A DNA stretch of 64,000 bases, from contig NC_092348.1 of NCBI RefSeq assembly GCF_963676685.1, positions 24,155,386 to 24,219,385 on the forward strand, written 5' to 3'. Below, in pieces: positions 24,601 to 36,600 of this stretch (its first letter is position 1; the number at the start of each line of letters is the position of its first letter). The position numbers were made by a program, and so were the translations under genes. Origin of the DNA: Mytilus edulis (lineage: Eukaryota > Mollusca > Bivalvia > Mytilida > Mytilidae). Under the pieces are notes generated by a model. It was not told where the DNA came from, searched no databases, and saw only the letters and a list, made by a program, of their open reading frames with translations.

Positions 24601-25835
24601 CTAGTAGCTGTTAAATTTCCCGCCCTTCATCCCAGTCACTACCTTCCAGAACCTACCTATTGTGCATGTACGTATTGTTGATTTTCTCGTCCCAAATATG
24701 CCTGAAATGATTGCCCCTGGACGTAAATAAAGCATAAATCGTTTATATGTCTTCTTATAATTGATGTTCTGGTAGAATTAAACTGTGATTTCTAATAAGG
24801 GATATTAAATGTGAATGGACGTTATATATGTAAATTTTAGCTTGCTGTAGAATACACGTAGTTCTTCAAATATTATGCTGTGTGGTTTGTAATTGAATCC
24901 TAATTTCGGTTCAGTCACATGGGTTCAGTTTTGTTTGTGCTACTGAACTTGTGGGTAATTCTGACCTTTAGTTTAAATGGCCTTAAACCGAGCTGTATTT
25001 ACATCCACGATTACAAAGGTAAATATTTATTTAGTTTCAATGTATTTGCAGAACAACGAACTTTCATTTTGTTATAATAGTTTATTTTGGCACTCACCAT
25101 CGGCATAATAATGAACTGACATCCTAAGCCTATACATGGTGCAAGCGGACGCCTTATGTTTTCTTTAACAACCTCAAGGTCTAACTTTGCCCCAAAAGCA
25201 AGTGTTATGAAAATCATGAAAACATAAATAATGACCCTAAAAGCAGTATCAATAGGTCGCATGAGTCGTAGGATGATAACTGGCACTTTTGTTACATCTA
25301 CCATATCTCCAGTTTTGTTTTGTAGTTCAAGGTCATCAAAGCTATACAAATTAAACGTTATAAACGTTCTGCCAAGCATATCTGAATTCGTATATAAAGT
25401 ATGTGTCCCTTGTACAGCATAATATTCTTTTTGTTTCTGTACTTCACCAACTGAATACGACGGACCATGGACAGCAGAAACGTTGATCAATGGCACGAGA
25501 GGCATTAGTACCAAATGTCTGTTTCTGCAATCAATAATGACGTCATTAGTTTTAACTTTGACAAGATTTGTGTCGTCAGCTTTAGCTCTCATGACATATT
25601 TTAAAGTTTCATCGTCACACTGTACTGTATAGTTGAAATATTGAGGTGCAGAATCTTCTTCCATGAATACAATAACAACGCCCGGTGGTGGTCCTTTCAC
25701 ACTAAGTATTCCTGTTGCATTTATCACGTCTAGTGGCATCATCGGGGATCCCATAGACATATCTGCCACTGCCCGTGACAAACTAAGGGTTAACAACATA
25801 TGATGAAGTAAAATGATTTTGTATGACATATCCAT
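21643..25835 (-). CDS. SLC10-family (P3/SLC10A5-like) sodium-dependent transporter A
   Basis: Predicted plasma-membrane member of the bile acid:Na+ symporter superfamily; substrate unknown. Exons (minus): 25835-25098, 23654-23480, 22343-21643; donors gtgagt and gtgagt, acceptors cag and cag; phases 0 and 1; 537 aa. Start chosen at 25835 because a signal peptide follows (MDMSYKIILLHHMLLTLSLS) and a TATA-like box lies over the ORF-extending ATG at 25901. Residues about 25-195 form the extracellular N-terminal domain typical of P3-type members; TM1 begins near 201. Exon 2 holds YGIAKL and CCPGGG (271-276) and GGDLSLSI. Exon 3 holds PLWLYTLG, then IETGMQNTGIA (426-436), the ETG/QN sodium-site region of SLC10 proteins. 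The basic C tail has three NxNGSTKx units. Intron 2 and intron 1 are 1.1 and 1.4 kb. Same structure as transporter B. Family assignment firm; subfamily moderate. Confidence 0.95.
23905..23975 (+). repeat. Dispersed repeat tail in intron 1 of transporter A
   Basis: gacttggatggagagttgtc, then tcattgtcactgataccaca: the end of the same dispersed family as 29860-30035. Confidence 0.6.
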
Positions 25836-25888
25836 TTTTCTGGTTCGCAATGTTCTGATTAAATGACAAACCCCATTCAAGCACTGGT

Positions 25889-25899
25889 TATATATATAC
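25889..25899 (-). promoter_or_regulatory. TATA-like box of transporter A
   Basis: Minus-strand TATATATAA about 55-65 bp upstream of the ATG at 25835, a workable distance for a short 5' UTR. Inferred from position only. Confidence 0.5.
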
Positions 25900-25919
25900 A
25901 CCAGAATTATTTAGATATC

Positions 25920-26414
25920 TAACGGTTCAGCGCTTTCTTATCATTGACATAAATATGAGGTCTTTGTTCTTAATCCGTATTGTATCACTCAAATAATATT
26001 CCTTCCTTCTTTCATGACTGTCTCTCATGTCATATGTCCCACCCAGTCCGTGTATATTATGAAGTCTATTGCTTTAAATTTTTATGATGTTTAAATAATT
26101 GAATTAAAATTTGTCGGCAAATGTCAACAGAGAATAAAAACAGCCCAAGGTCACAGAGATTATAAAAATGAAGTGAACAATATAGTAGGTAATTTGAATC
26201 AGTTGTTGGTCGTTTAAAGTACTTTCAAACCACACTTGATGAATGACTGTTTACTCCAAATCTGTTATAGTACCCGGGTATGAAGCTTAAATATCAAGTA
26301 TATCCAACAGCGACAAGATACCTATGTTTATAATTTCATAACAACACCGTATTGATTTTATTGTAGATAAAGATTTCACCGGAAAACTGATTTGTAATCA
26401 TTTATATACCTTTT
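25920..26414. other. Upstream of transporter A, nothing recognised
   Basis: AT-rich, no gene or named repeat seen. Confidence 0.35.
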
Positions 26415-26732
26415 TATGCCCCACCTACGATAGTAGAGGGGCATTATGTTTTCTGGTCTGTGCGTCCGTTCGTCCGTCCGTCTGTCCGTTGTACCGTTCT
26501 TTCGTCCGTTCGTTCGTCCGTCTGGCCCGCTTCAGGTTAAAGTTTTTGGTCAAGGTAGTTTTTGATGAAGTTGAAGTCCAATCAACTTGAAACTTAGTAC
26601 ACATGTTCCCTATGATATTATCTTTCTAATTTTAATGCCTAATTATATTTTTTATCCAATTTCACGGTCCATTGAACATGGAAAATGATAGTGGGAGTGG
26701 GGCATCCGTGTACTTTGGACACATTCTTGTTC
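26415..26732 (+). mobile_element. Helentron-like element H3
   Basis: Starts TATGCCCCACCTACGATAGT with an inverted repeat (ATGCCCC...GGGGCAT). It has a CGTCCGT-rich tract (26462-26525), then subterminal GTGGGGCAT (26697-26705) and the hairpin GTGTactttggACAC. Same plan as H1 and H2 but with one core unit and no tandem array. This is a very common mollusc repeat type, from memory. Confidence 0.7.
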
Positions 26733-27061
26733 AAGTCAACAATAGGTCAAAATATTACAGTAACATTTGTGAAATATCTATAAAAAAACATAACTAATGA
26801 AACTATATTTTAGCGTAGTTAGCCCGGTCGATTACTTGATTTGAGCTCGATTTCTGTACGTCTAGTGGCAAAGTTTGCATGCAGGTTAATGACGAAAACA
26901 AACTAATCATATATACAACGGAAAGGCAATTTCAAAAAAATATTTGATCAGGAGTAAGGAAAGAAAATTTGCAAGAACAAATTAATTATAAATATAATAG
27001 GGGGTCATGTAAAAGGTAACATATTTGACTGGGATCAGGGACAGGAAATTAAGAAGAATAC

Positions 27062-27185
27062 ACGCCTCCGGGTACGGGAATTTCTCGCTGCATTGAAGAC
27101 CTGTTGGTGACCTTCTGCTGTTGTCTGTTCTATGGTCGGGTTGTTGTATCTTTGGCATATTCCCCATTTCCATTCTCAATTTTAT
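27062..27185 (+). repeat. Penelope 3' end remnant
   Basis: acgcctccgggtacgggaat, then gaagacctgttggtgacctt, then the tcgggttgttgt...cattccccatttcc end. Only the last 125 bp of the 3' UTR, as left by extreme 5' truncation. Confidence 0.8.
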
Positions 27186-27189
27186 GACA

Positions 27190-28160
27190 ACTCTGACCAA
27201 TCTTACGACAACTTGACCACCCTTGAAGACAACTTGAACAAAATAATGTAATCGCAGAATACAATGTTACATGGAGGCGATCTGACAAATGAAAAAAACC
27301 CAAAAAAAAACGATTACTATATATCTACTTTATATTTGCATTGCATTGCAAGATATTTGTTTTATTTTTCTGATTGATCGCGCTAAGCCGTGATTAAACA
27401 ATGCAGAAATATGGCAAAAACAAACAAGGCACAACATATGTTTCGTCACAGCAAGTTAAGATGGTCTGTAGGAAGAAACTGACATGAGCAAAATCTAGAC
27501 CAAAAATAAACACATCAAACTTAAAAGCCACGACGAGCCACTGGCCTGACAAGGGTTTTAAACTGGTCCGAGTTGTCTTTAAAGTTGACCCGAGTTGTCT
27601 TTAAATTAGTCCAATTTGTCTTTGGCTAAGTTGTCCTGATTATATATTTCTATATCTCAATCATGATTGTCGATTTATTGAAGTCAGTACATACTGCCAA
27701 CAAAATTGCAAATAATCGCATTTATAGATATAGAGAAAGATTATATAATATATGGTTAATCGTTGAGTTTTATATAAATTAAACAGTTTAAAAAAATTAT
27801 GGTTATATATGTATAGACATAATGATACACAACAAAATACATAGAATGCCTATCATGGCGAAATAGAGTATAAGCCAGTATTCCCCTAAATTCATTTCAC
27901 GCTAGGTCTATTTTATCAAAGTTTTATAATCGTTTCTATTACAGTATCACAGCTTGATGTACGTATTAGGTTGTTACAATATCATGTTGCATATCTCAAA
28001 ATAATACCCAAGCCGTATCAATGCCTTAAAAGTTTATCTTTTATCTAGACTGTCATGAATCTTTTATTTTTGTATAAAAAAAAACCTTCAGAAAGTAGCA
28101 AATATATTGACATTAATTTTTTAAATAATTGCAATAAATGATTTGATTTGTGTTTTTGTT
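27190..28160. other. Intergenic AT-rich DNA
   Basis: No gene recognised. A short local repetition (gtccgagttgtctttaaa-type, 27560-27620) is seen. Confidence 0.35.
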
Positions 28161-28164
28161 TTGT

Positions 28165-28290
28165 TTTGTGTTAACACCACTTTCAAGCACCGCTTTTGGG
28201 ATATTTCGTGGCGGCCAGTTTTTATTGGTGGAGGAAGTCGGAGTGCCCAGAGGAGACCACCGACGTTAGGTAGGAAAACTTATTTAATGA
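28165..28290 (+). repeat. Dispersed repeat (tttcgtggcggccag)
   Basis: Carries tggaggaagtcggagtgccc and gaccaccgacgttaggtag. The look is that of a dispersed mollusc repeat; no second copy in the window. Confidence 0.3.
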
Positions 28291-28377
28291 AAATTAGAGT
28301 CGAGTGAAACCGCATGAGCTTGGTTGCAATAAATGAATAAGACATCTAGTATGCTTACAGATACCTAGATGATGTAC

Positions 28378-28790
28378 TTATACCGTTAACAATACAGAAT
28401 AAAGGCAACAGTAGTATACCGCTGTTCGAAACTCATAAATCGATTGAGTAAAAAACAAATCCGGGTTACAAACTAAAACTGAGGGAAACGCATTAAATAT
28501 TAGAGGAGAAAAACGACACAACAGAAACACAACATTAAAATGTAACACACAAAGAAACGAACTATAATATAACAATGGTCATTTTCCTGACTTGGTACAG
28601 GACATTTTAAGAAAAAAATGGTGGGTTGAACCTGGTTTTATGGCGTGCCAAGTTAAACCTCCCGCTTTTATAGCAATGTTAAATATAACATTAAAATGAC
28701 AACATAAAATGACAGGACTACAATACAAATAAATGGGAGAACATATTGGACAGAGAAACACCCGAATAATAGCTAACAAAAGCTAGGTAC
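28378..28790 (-). repeat. Dispersed repeat, antisense, shared with 36690-36960
   Basis: Minus strand includes gtaacccggatttgttttt, atcgatttatgagtttcgaa and agcggtatactactgttgcc, matching gtaacccggatttgttttct...atgactttcgaatagcggta at 36914-36970. Confidence 0.65.
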
Positions 28791-29386
28791 TAGTTTTGTT
28801 CAAACAAATGTAACGTTTCCCGTAAAAAAATATTATTATTCGGTATTTCTCAACCTTCCGTCAATTGTTATGTCGTAATTGCAAGTAAAACAATTTGTGG
28901 TCATCATGTTTGCAGCTGGATTGAACAGGTTTTGTTATTGTGCATTTAATTTTACGCCATTTCGTTAAGATAGACAAAGGAGGCGGTTTTGTTCACACGT
29001 AAAACTTGTTTAACTCTACCACATTCTATAAAACCAAATATACATGGAAATGAAAGAACCGATGAATAAATTATGTGCATGTTTATATTCATTGTTGTCC
29101 ATACTGAGAAGTGGGGGTATCTGCACGAAAGAACGCGAAATAAAATTGCAATTTCACGACGAACGAAAAATTAAAAATCTCTTGCGTGTTGATCTTATTA
29201 ACGATTTCACGAAACACAGTGAATAACGAACCCTTTTCACGGCTGCACGTGAAATAAAAATGGCAAAACACGTTGCACGAAAAATAACCCTTTACCACCC
29301 TCATCAACTATACTGGTTTCTACAACCCGTTCACAATGCAGATCGAATAATCCTTGCAACTTGCATGGACCCGCATACTCTTTTCA

Positions 29387-29640
29387 GACTTATTTAATTT
29401 ACTGGTCGTGTCAGCGTCTGATTTACGTGTTTGCTTCGTCTCGGGCTTTAGACTTATTTAATTTACTGGTCGTGTTATCGTCTGATTTACGTGTTTGCTT
29501 AGTCTCGGGCTTTAGACTTATTTAATTTACTGGTCGTGTTAGCTTCTGATTTACGTGTTTGCTTCGTCTCGGGCTTTAGACTTATTTAATTTACTGGTCG
29601 TGTTAGCGTCTTATCTACGTGTTTGCTTCGTCTCGGGTTT
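29387..29640 (+). repeat. Four tandem copies of a 64-bp unit
   Basis: Unit starts gacttatttaatttactggt at 29387, 29451, 29515 and 29579 and includes atttacgtgtttgcttcgtc. Copies differ by single bases. Confidence 0.95.
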
Positions 29641-29859
29641 AAATATTTATATAAGATGAACAAATATTATACAATCTCTATATATAGTTTCTGGATTAAA
29701 ATTAAAGTGTCAAAATACTTTTGACAACAATAGTTCATCAAGTTGTTTTACTTATCAGGGGCATTAACTGCAAACTGAATTATACTTAATCGTTTGTTTA
29801 TGTAATATATACGTGTTTCTCGTTTCTCGTTTTGTTTATATAGATTAGACCGTTGGTTT

Positions 29860-30035
29860 TCCCGTTTGAATGGTTTTATACTAGTAATTTTGGGGCCCTT
29901 TATAGCTTGTTGTTCGGTGTGAGCCAAGGCTCCGTGTTGAAGGCCGTACTTTAACCTATAATGGTTTACTTTTTTAAATTGTTATTTGGATGGAGAGTTG
30001 TCTCATTGGCACTCACACCACATCTGCCTTTATCT
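29860..30035 (+). repeat. Dispersed mussel-type repeat
   Basis: ggggccctttatagcttgt ... ttgaaggccgtactttaac ... gagttgtctcattggcactc. Same family as 57186-57520, here sense. Confidence 0.7.
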
Positions 30036-30311
30036 GTTAAGTGATACTTGATTAATCTGCCTACAAAAAAGTCAAAGGTTCGGCATATAAAATGTTTATT
30101 TGTCCTATTTTGTTTTGTTTTACCCCAAACTTCTTCTTGTATTAAAAGGTTCAAAATTGCAAGAAAATGGAGTGGTATAAAAGAAAAAAAATTAGTTCGT
30201 TCAATGCTGTCAAAGTATGTTCCTCTTAACAGAATTTCAACCAGAACCGTGCTGTTTGAACAAATATCGTGCATACCCTTTATTCGGGAGCATCTGAGCT
30301 TAGCCTCGGCT

Positions 30312-31288
30312 TTACGTGTGTATTGTTGTTTGCAATGACATCGTCAGTTTGTTCGACTGATGTGTTTTGTGTATTGTTGTTTGCAATGACATCGTCAGTT
30401 TGTTTGACTAGTTTTGTGTATTGTTGTTTGCAATGACATCGTCAGTTTGTTCGACTGATGAGTTTTGTGTATTGTTGTTTGCAATGACATCGTCAGTTTG
30501 TTCGACTGATGAGTTTTGTGTACTGTTGTTTGCAATGACATCGTCAGTTTGTTCGACTGATGAGTTTTGTGTACTGTTGTTTGCAATGACATCGTCAGTT
30601 TGTTCGACTGATGAGTTTTGTGTATTGTTGTTTGCAATGACATCGTCAGTTTGTTCGACTGATGAGTTTTGTGTATTGTTGTTTGCAATGACATCGTCAG
30701 TTTGTTCGACTGATGAGTTTTGTGTATTGTTGTTTGCAATGACATCGTCAGTTTGTTCGACTGATGAGTTTTGTGTACTGTTGTTTGCAATGACATCGTC
30801 AATTTGTTCGACTGATGAGTTTTGTGTACTGTTGTTTGCAATGACATCGTCAGTTTGTTCGACTGATGAGTTTTGTGTACTGTTGTTTGCAATGACATCG
30901 TCAGTTTGTTCGACTGATGAGTTTTGTGTACTGTTGTTTACAATGACATCGTCAGTTTGTTCGACTGATGAGTTTTGTGTACTGTTGTTTGCAATGACAT
31001 CGTCAGTTTGTTCGACTGATGAGTTTTGTGTACTGTTGTTTGCAATGACATCGTCAGTTTGTTCGACTGATGAGTTTTGTGTACTGTTGTTTGCAATGAC
31101 ATCGTCAGTTTGTTCGACTGATGAGTTTTGTGTATTGTTGTTTGCAATGACATCGTCAGTTTGTTCGACTGATGTGTTTTGTGTATTGTTGTTTGCAATG
31201 ACATCGTCAGTTTGTTTGACTGATGTGTTTTGTGTATTGTTGTTTGCAATGACATCGTCAGTTTGTTCGACTGATGAGTTTTGTGTAT
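30312..31288 (+). repeat. About 19 tandem copies of a 51-bp unit
   Basis: Unit includes ttgtttgcaatgacatcgtc, then agtttgttcgactgatgag. Period 51 is divisible by three, so a plus frame (LLFAMTSSVCSTDEFCV, 17 copies in 30421-31344) and minus frames stay open; this does not argue for a gene. One early copy has a short deletion. Each unit has an 8-bp complement, TCgTCAGT and ACTGATGA, around an 8-nt loop. Confidence 0.95.
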
Positions 31289-31644
31289 CCAGAAGAGAAA
31301 TAATATTCCAGAATATTTGTCCATTTGGACGTCAAACTATATGAGAACTTCTTTTTCATGACAGCTGTACCGGTATACAGGTATATATCTATAATACTAA
31401 AATTACGAGGTCCAATTTGTCAGCCGTCATCGGGTAAAAACGACAAATCAAAGAATTCAACTCTATATATAACTAATATAGGACAATGGTGTAGATTAAA
31501 AATTACACCACTCCAGACCCTTTTGTTTTCAGCATAATTAGGTAGCACTCCACAGTTAGGTGTGTAGTTTCGCATTTTGGCCCCTGTGGATTTTTCAAAT
31601 ATGAGAGCTAGTATTATATATATACGAGTCTGATTGGAAACTAC
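31289..31644. other. Unassigned sequence after the 51-bp array
   Basis: Short ORFs only; no gene recognised. Confidence 0.35.
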
Positions 31645-31862
31645 GTTCAAACCTATGATTGCGTTAACGTTGGATAAAAACCGCAATTTTTATACGTGTG
31701 CATGTAAAACAAATTTCGTTGTAGAAGGGTCTAAATACAGCACACACAACATTTTCAAAAAGACCAAAAGAGTGAAAAAGTATATTTAAACAAAGCGCAT
31801 TTGACTAACAGGTCGAACAACTGACGTTCTTAAACCCTGCTGACTGCCATTGGCGATTGCCA
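31645..31862 (+). repeat. Direct duplicate, copy 1
   Basis: About 85-90% similar by eye to 32180-32405 (acgttcaaacctatgattgc, ttttatacgtgtgcatgtaa, aacaaagcgcatttgactaa). Possible coding trace FYTCACKTNFVV in both. Origin unknown. Confidence 0.75.
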
Positions 31863-32179
31863 AATAAAATTGATCACGAGATTTAACAAATGGATCTTAA
31901 TATAAATTTAATACTAAACAGAAAACGATAAACTTGTGACCAAGATGTCATGCCACAAACACAAGGTGTCAATATTTTTTTTGTACACCAGATCTAGATT
32001 TCGACAATATATGTCTCTTCAGTGATGTTAGGGATCGAAACGGTATTTGGAAGGCCATATAATTTACCCTCAATTTCAGATAGACTCTTGAATTTTAAGA
32101 GTCAATATAGGATGAACGGATCATATAAACCGGAGGGAAAATATGATACATGCCCAAACGAAAAAATATAAACGAGTCT

Positions 32180-32405
32180 AAATTGAAAACTACGTTCAAA
32201 CCTATGATTGCGTTGGATAAAAACCTCAATTTTTATACGTGTGCATGTAAAACAAATTTCGTTGTAGATGGGTCTAAATACAGCACAAACAGCATTTTCC
32301 AAAAGACCAAAAAAGTGAAAAAGTATATTTAAACAAAGCGCATTTGACTAACAGTTCGAACAACTGATCGATGTTCTTAAACCCTGCTGACTGCCATTGG
32401 CGATA
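32180..32405 (+). repeat. Direct duplicate, copy 2
   Basis: Partner of 31645-31862, about 535 bp apart. Contains a slightly longer open frame (to 32332) ending KTKKVKKYI. Not recognised; could be part of the UTR or coding end of the adjacent minus-strand retroelement or an unrelated repeat. Confidence 0.75.
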
Positions 32406-33137
32406 TATTAAATGACTGAATAAATAGTCAACGATAAATCTTACGGGGCGATGGATCATATAAACATGATTCAGTACACTACAAAATATAATATATAACA
32501 AGTCTAAAAGGGTTCAACATCACCAAAAACACAATAAAACGAACAATTATATGTTAGATATTTCGGATAACAGATATCCTTCCTCGGTAATTGCACGATG
32601 ACAAATGAATCATGTCAATTCAAATTAAGACTCTATCAAAATCTTGAAATTATACAATTTGAGCGAACGCTGGAACAATTTTAAAATTTCCAAACACGGC
32701 GCAAAGACTACAAAGATATGCCAAAATAAAAATAGTTATTTACGATGTGAACTGGCACAACTCTAAATTCCCAAAGGTGGTGACAGTGGAGATGTTAAAC
32801 AACTGCGTGGAAATACAGTACCAATAAACAGTCCTGACCGATCTAAGCTGGTATAATATTTAAAACATGACAACGGTAGAGCAATTGCAACAGAGACTGC
32901 GTATTTAAACAATCCCAAAAATATAGTACTAAGATGATAAGAAAAATGAGTAATAAATTTTTACTAATGTTAAGTAATAGAACGTGGCTGCGTATTTACA
33001 CATCCCTGCCAACTGTAATTAAAACTAGTATAATTCAAAAATTCCTGAAAAGTGTAAGAGTCCAGTACGGAAGCCGGTGTTACTGGACACAAGTGATGGC
33101 AGGAAATTAGTGATGGTAGGGGAAATGCGTGACTCTT
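32406..33137. other. Probable 3' flank or UTR of the minus-strand Penelope element
   Basis: No ORF; lies downstream of the retroelement stop at 33138 on the minus strand. Element boundary not visible. Confidence 0.35.
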
Positions 33138-35215
33138 CTATGTTTTTTCATTAATGCCCTCTGGGGAAACTGTCCTGAGCTTTATTATCCAAAACTTTCC
33201 CGAGCAAGTCTGTCGGCCTTTGACCAGTCCTCGTTGTGATCTATGATGGTGATGGTAAGTTTTTTAAGATCAGCTTGGGCGTGCCCATGTGATCTCAAAT
33301 GACAACTTACGGGGAGGTCGGGCTTGCAGGTGTAGTCACTACGATGACCATTCATGCGTTTGTTGAATGGCTGTTCTGTTACGCCAACATACTGCATGCC
33401 ACATCGACACTGAAGAATGTATACAACATTCTGGGTTTTGCAAGTTACATTACAAAATATTGTGTACACAGACCCAGTAGAGTGATAAGTAAATGTTTGA
33501 GTATTCAGTATTTGTTGGCAAGTCAGACATCGTTTGTTACCACATGACTTGCACCATCCTGTAGTTGAACAGCTTTTATTAGAGGAGACGGCAGCTTTCA
33601 CAAATAAGTCTTTTAGACTTGCTGGTCTCCGAAAAGCTAAGACAGGAGGATCGGGAAAGATTTTGGATAATTATGAGTGATTGGCAATACTTTGCCAATT
33701 GGCACGGATCAAACGTGAAAGGTTAGTAAAGGCGGGATTGTATGTTAAAAAACTTAAAACAAATGGAACTATTTTGCTGCGCCTCTTCTTTTTGTACTGT
33801 AACAGGTCATTGCGGCTGTTATTGTTAGCACGCGCAAACCCCTTATCTATGTCCCATTTCTTATAACCTCGTTTGATTAAAAATCCGCGAAGTTCCTGTA
33901 ACCGCTGAGTGACAGCCCCCTCAGAGGAGCAAATCCGATTTACTCTGAGAGCTTGACTGTACGGGATACTTTTTGTACAGTGTTTGGGGTGACAGCTTTG
34001 GGGAGTAAGGTACTGATGTTTATCTGTAGGTTTACAGTAGAGGTCTGTTGATATGACACCGTCCTTTATAGATGTAGTTGTGTCTAAGAAAGATATCTTA
34101 GAGTCGGATATTTCATATGTCAATTTAAATGACTGGTGGCCGTTGTTTGCATGTCTGATAAAAGCATCCAATTTTTGTTGGGATTAAATCCATTTCATGT
34201 CAACATCATCGATGAAACGGAACCAAGACAGAGGTTTGGATAAAGATGTTGAAATAATTTGTTTCTCTAATTTTCCCATGAAAATATTGGCGTAAGACGG
34301 TGCCATTTCCGTCCCCATCGCTGTCCCGTTTATTTGAAGGTAATTGTCACCATTAAAGGTAACATTGTTGCATTTCAGGACCAGAGTAAGCAGCTGGACT
34401 AAACATTCGGTAGGTGGTTCTAAAGTATTGCGCGAGTCCCATATTTCCCTACATTATGATTGTATTTCGTCATCATGAGGTATGTTGGTATACAATGAGG
34501 TGACATCTAAAGTGACAAGGAGGGTTTCCGGAGGAAGACGGTTCATTGATTCCATTTTGCGAAGATAATCTGTAGTGTCTTGAATGTGAGAAGGAAGATT
34601 TTCTACATGATATCTTAAATGAAAGTCTACAAATTCCGAGATTTGCTCAGTCGGGTGGCCGTTGGCGGATACAATGTGTCTACCAGGGTTGTTAACCTTG
34701 TGTATTTTAGGAAGAAGATACAATCGACCAGACTTGGCGTTTTCTGGTTTTAAATATCCAATTGTATCCTCATCTATGTGACCGTCATTGTGCATGGTTT
34801 GTAACGCAGTAATAATTTTGGAACTAAACTCGGAAGTAGGGTCATAGTCAAGTTTCTTATAAAACCTCTCATCAGAGAGCTGACGCTCTGCTTCCGCGAT
34901 GTAGTTGGCTTTGTCGATTATCACAATGGCACTTCCCTTGTCTGCTGGTTTTATAACAATATCATCTCGGTTTCTCAGCGATTGTATGGCTTTTTTCTCG
35001 TCAGAAGAGGTGTTATAAAACGACGAGGAGTACTTGTTGCTGGCTAGATGAACAACATCCGATTTGATTTTGTCAATAACATCTTCCAGTGTAGCAGATT
35101 TGCTAGGCTTTGGAATCCATGAACTCTTCTTTTTAAAATGCGGAATTATGATTTCGTCCTCCGAGTTGGACGTGTCTGTGTCTTCCTCATTATCCTCCTC
35201 TTTAATATATATATT
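33138..35215 (-). mobile_element. Penelope-like retroelement with C-terminal GIY-YIG nuclease, nearly full-length coding
   Basis: Minus-strand coding in order: acidic N-terminal stretch (EEDNEEDTDTSNSEDE), IVIKPADKGSAIVIIDK, YLLPKIHKVNNPGRHIVS, RT motif A LLVTLDVTSLYTNIPH (near 34500), motif [19 protein letters not shown], catalytic [11 protein letters not shown] (FIDD in place of the usual Y-x-D-D), thumb and linker. Then a Cys-rich linker (WCKSCGNKRCLTC) and the GIY-YIG domain NVVYILQC...MQYVGVTEQPFNKRMNGH, ending WIIKLRTVSPEGINEKT at 33138. Inactivating lesions: stops after DDEIQS (34454), after DMKWI (about 34180) and after IANHS (33671), and a frameshift at 33185. Domain order RT then nuclease is the canonical Penelope plan. 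Transposes by reverse transcription; now a relic. Confidence 0.92.
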
Positions 35216-35382
35216 ATATATATATTGTGCTTTTTCATATTCTTATTCAGATTATTTTCACAAATTTTCTATCTTGATATTAGCCTGATGTATAAATATC
35301 ATGTAGCCTTTTGGTAAGATCAACTAATGATTGTAAGGGTCTGGTGAATGAATACTATTGACTCGGGAAGTTGACTGAATAT

Positions 35383-35575
35383 AAAAAAAGAAGATGTTGT
35401 CTGATTGCAAATGAGACAACTCTCCACAAGAGAACAAAATGACACACAAATTAACAACTATAGGTCACCGTACGACCTTCAACAACGAGCAAAGCGCACA
35501 CCGCATAGTCGGCTATAAATGGCCCCGAAATTACAATGTAAACCAATTCAAACGAGAAAACTATAACGGTCTTAT
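35383..35575 (-). repeat. Dispersed mussel-type repeat, antisense
   Basis: aagaagatgttgtctgattg ... gagacaactctccacaagag ... ggtcaccgtacgaccttcaa. Same family and orientation as 11408-11700. Confidence 0.75.
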
Positions 35576-35579
35576 TTAT

Positions 35580-36070
35580 GTAAATGATCTTACTTGGTAA
35601 AGATATGTAATGTATTAACCGATCTTCTGGTGGCGGTGATTTTTCTGAAATGATTAAAACATTTAACACCGAAGGATGGCAGGGGATGTAGCCTTATGTA
35701 CGAGCTGTTTGCGCGTGTCCATTCTTGCTAAACAAGTCCATTTATAGAATACGTACACCTCTCATTGTCAATCAAAAGCATTGGGTTCTGCCGGACAAAA
35801 TAAATCTTGGTAATCGTATTTCCTAACTCCAGGCTTTTATTGGTTTTATTTGTTTAGTCCCTCTGGCCATGTTATTCCTCCCCGGGGATCTAAACATAAT
35901 TGATCATAATTGAACATGAAAAGCTCCGAACGGAGATTTCTAATGGTCATAAGTTTAGAGAACCCCAACACATTAATTTGAACCATAACTTCAAAATAAT
36001 TATGGATTCCATTGAGGACTACACCAGATGATGGGCTAAACGAGAAGAAGTTGAACTGCACACTTTGTCA
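35580..36070. other. Unassigned intergenic
   Basis: No gene recognised; could include the decayed 5' part of the Penelope remnant that follows. Confidence 0.3.
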
Positions 36071-36073
36071 GAA

Positions 36074-36600
36074 TGGGTCAAAACAAGGCTACCTAAGCTT
36101 CACAAAATTCCGTACAAACAACGGTACATTGCCGGCTCATCTGCATGTTCGACAAAAGAATTACCATTAGATTGACCAAAATTCTGTTCGCAGTGAAAGA
36201 GGGTCTTCAGAAATACTGTGAAACTGCTTACTCGCGTAGTGGTATTAACCATATGAGGATTCTAAAAAAACTATAAAGAACTTATAGATAATTTTAAATC
36301 TCGATCTTTTTCTGAAATTGGTTCTATCAAACCTTTGATTTTTCAACCCTGTATTCCCCATATGAAATTGAAAAATCGTTTAAAAGAAATAATTCAAAAT
36401 ACTTTCAACATAAAAACGGTAGCATAGGCTATACATTCATTACTTTGGGATACCATACGACATATTTTATGGAACAAAACAGTAAAACATGTTACACAGA
36501 GGAACAAGTGATCAGTTTGTTGGAGTTTCTTATTGACAAGATATTTTTTGAATTTGCAGGTACACTTTTTCAACGAATTTTATACATTCCGTTATTGTGA
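36074..36600 (+). pseudogene. Penelope-like RT remnant (copy 3), truncated
   Basis: Frames give LPKLHKIPYKQRYIAGSSAC, then YSRSGINHMRILKNYKELID, FDFSTLYSPYEIEKSFK (motif A region), EQVISLLEFLIDKIFFEFAG and LFQRILYIP. It stops just where motif B (GTNCAPL in the other copies) should begin, so the catalytic half is deleted. More diverged from copies 1 and 2 than they are from each other. Several stops and frameshifts. Confidence 0.8.

Noticed and set aside
30421-31344. 307-codon ORF (LLFAMTSSVCSTDEFCV repeats)
   Set aside because: It exists only because a 51-bp repeat keeps three frames open; the opposite strand is open too, and no start, signal or flanking exon supports a gene.
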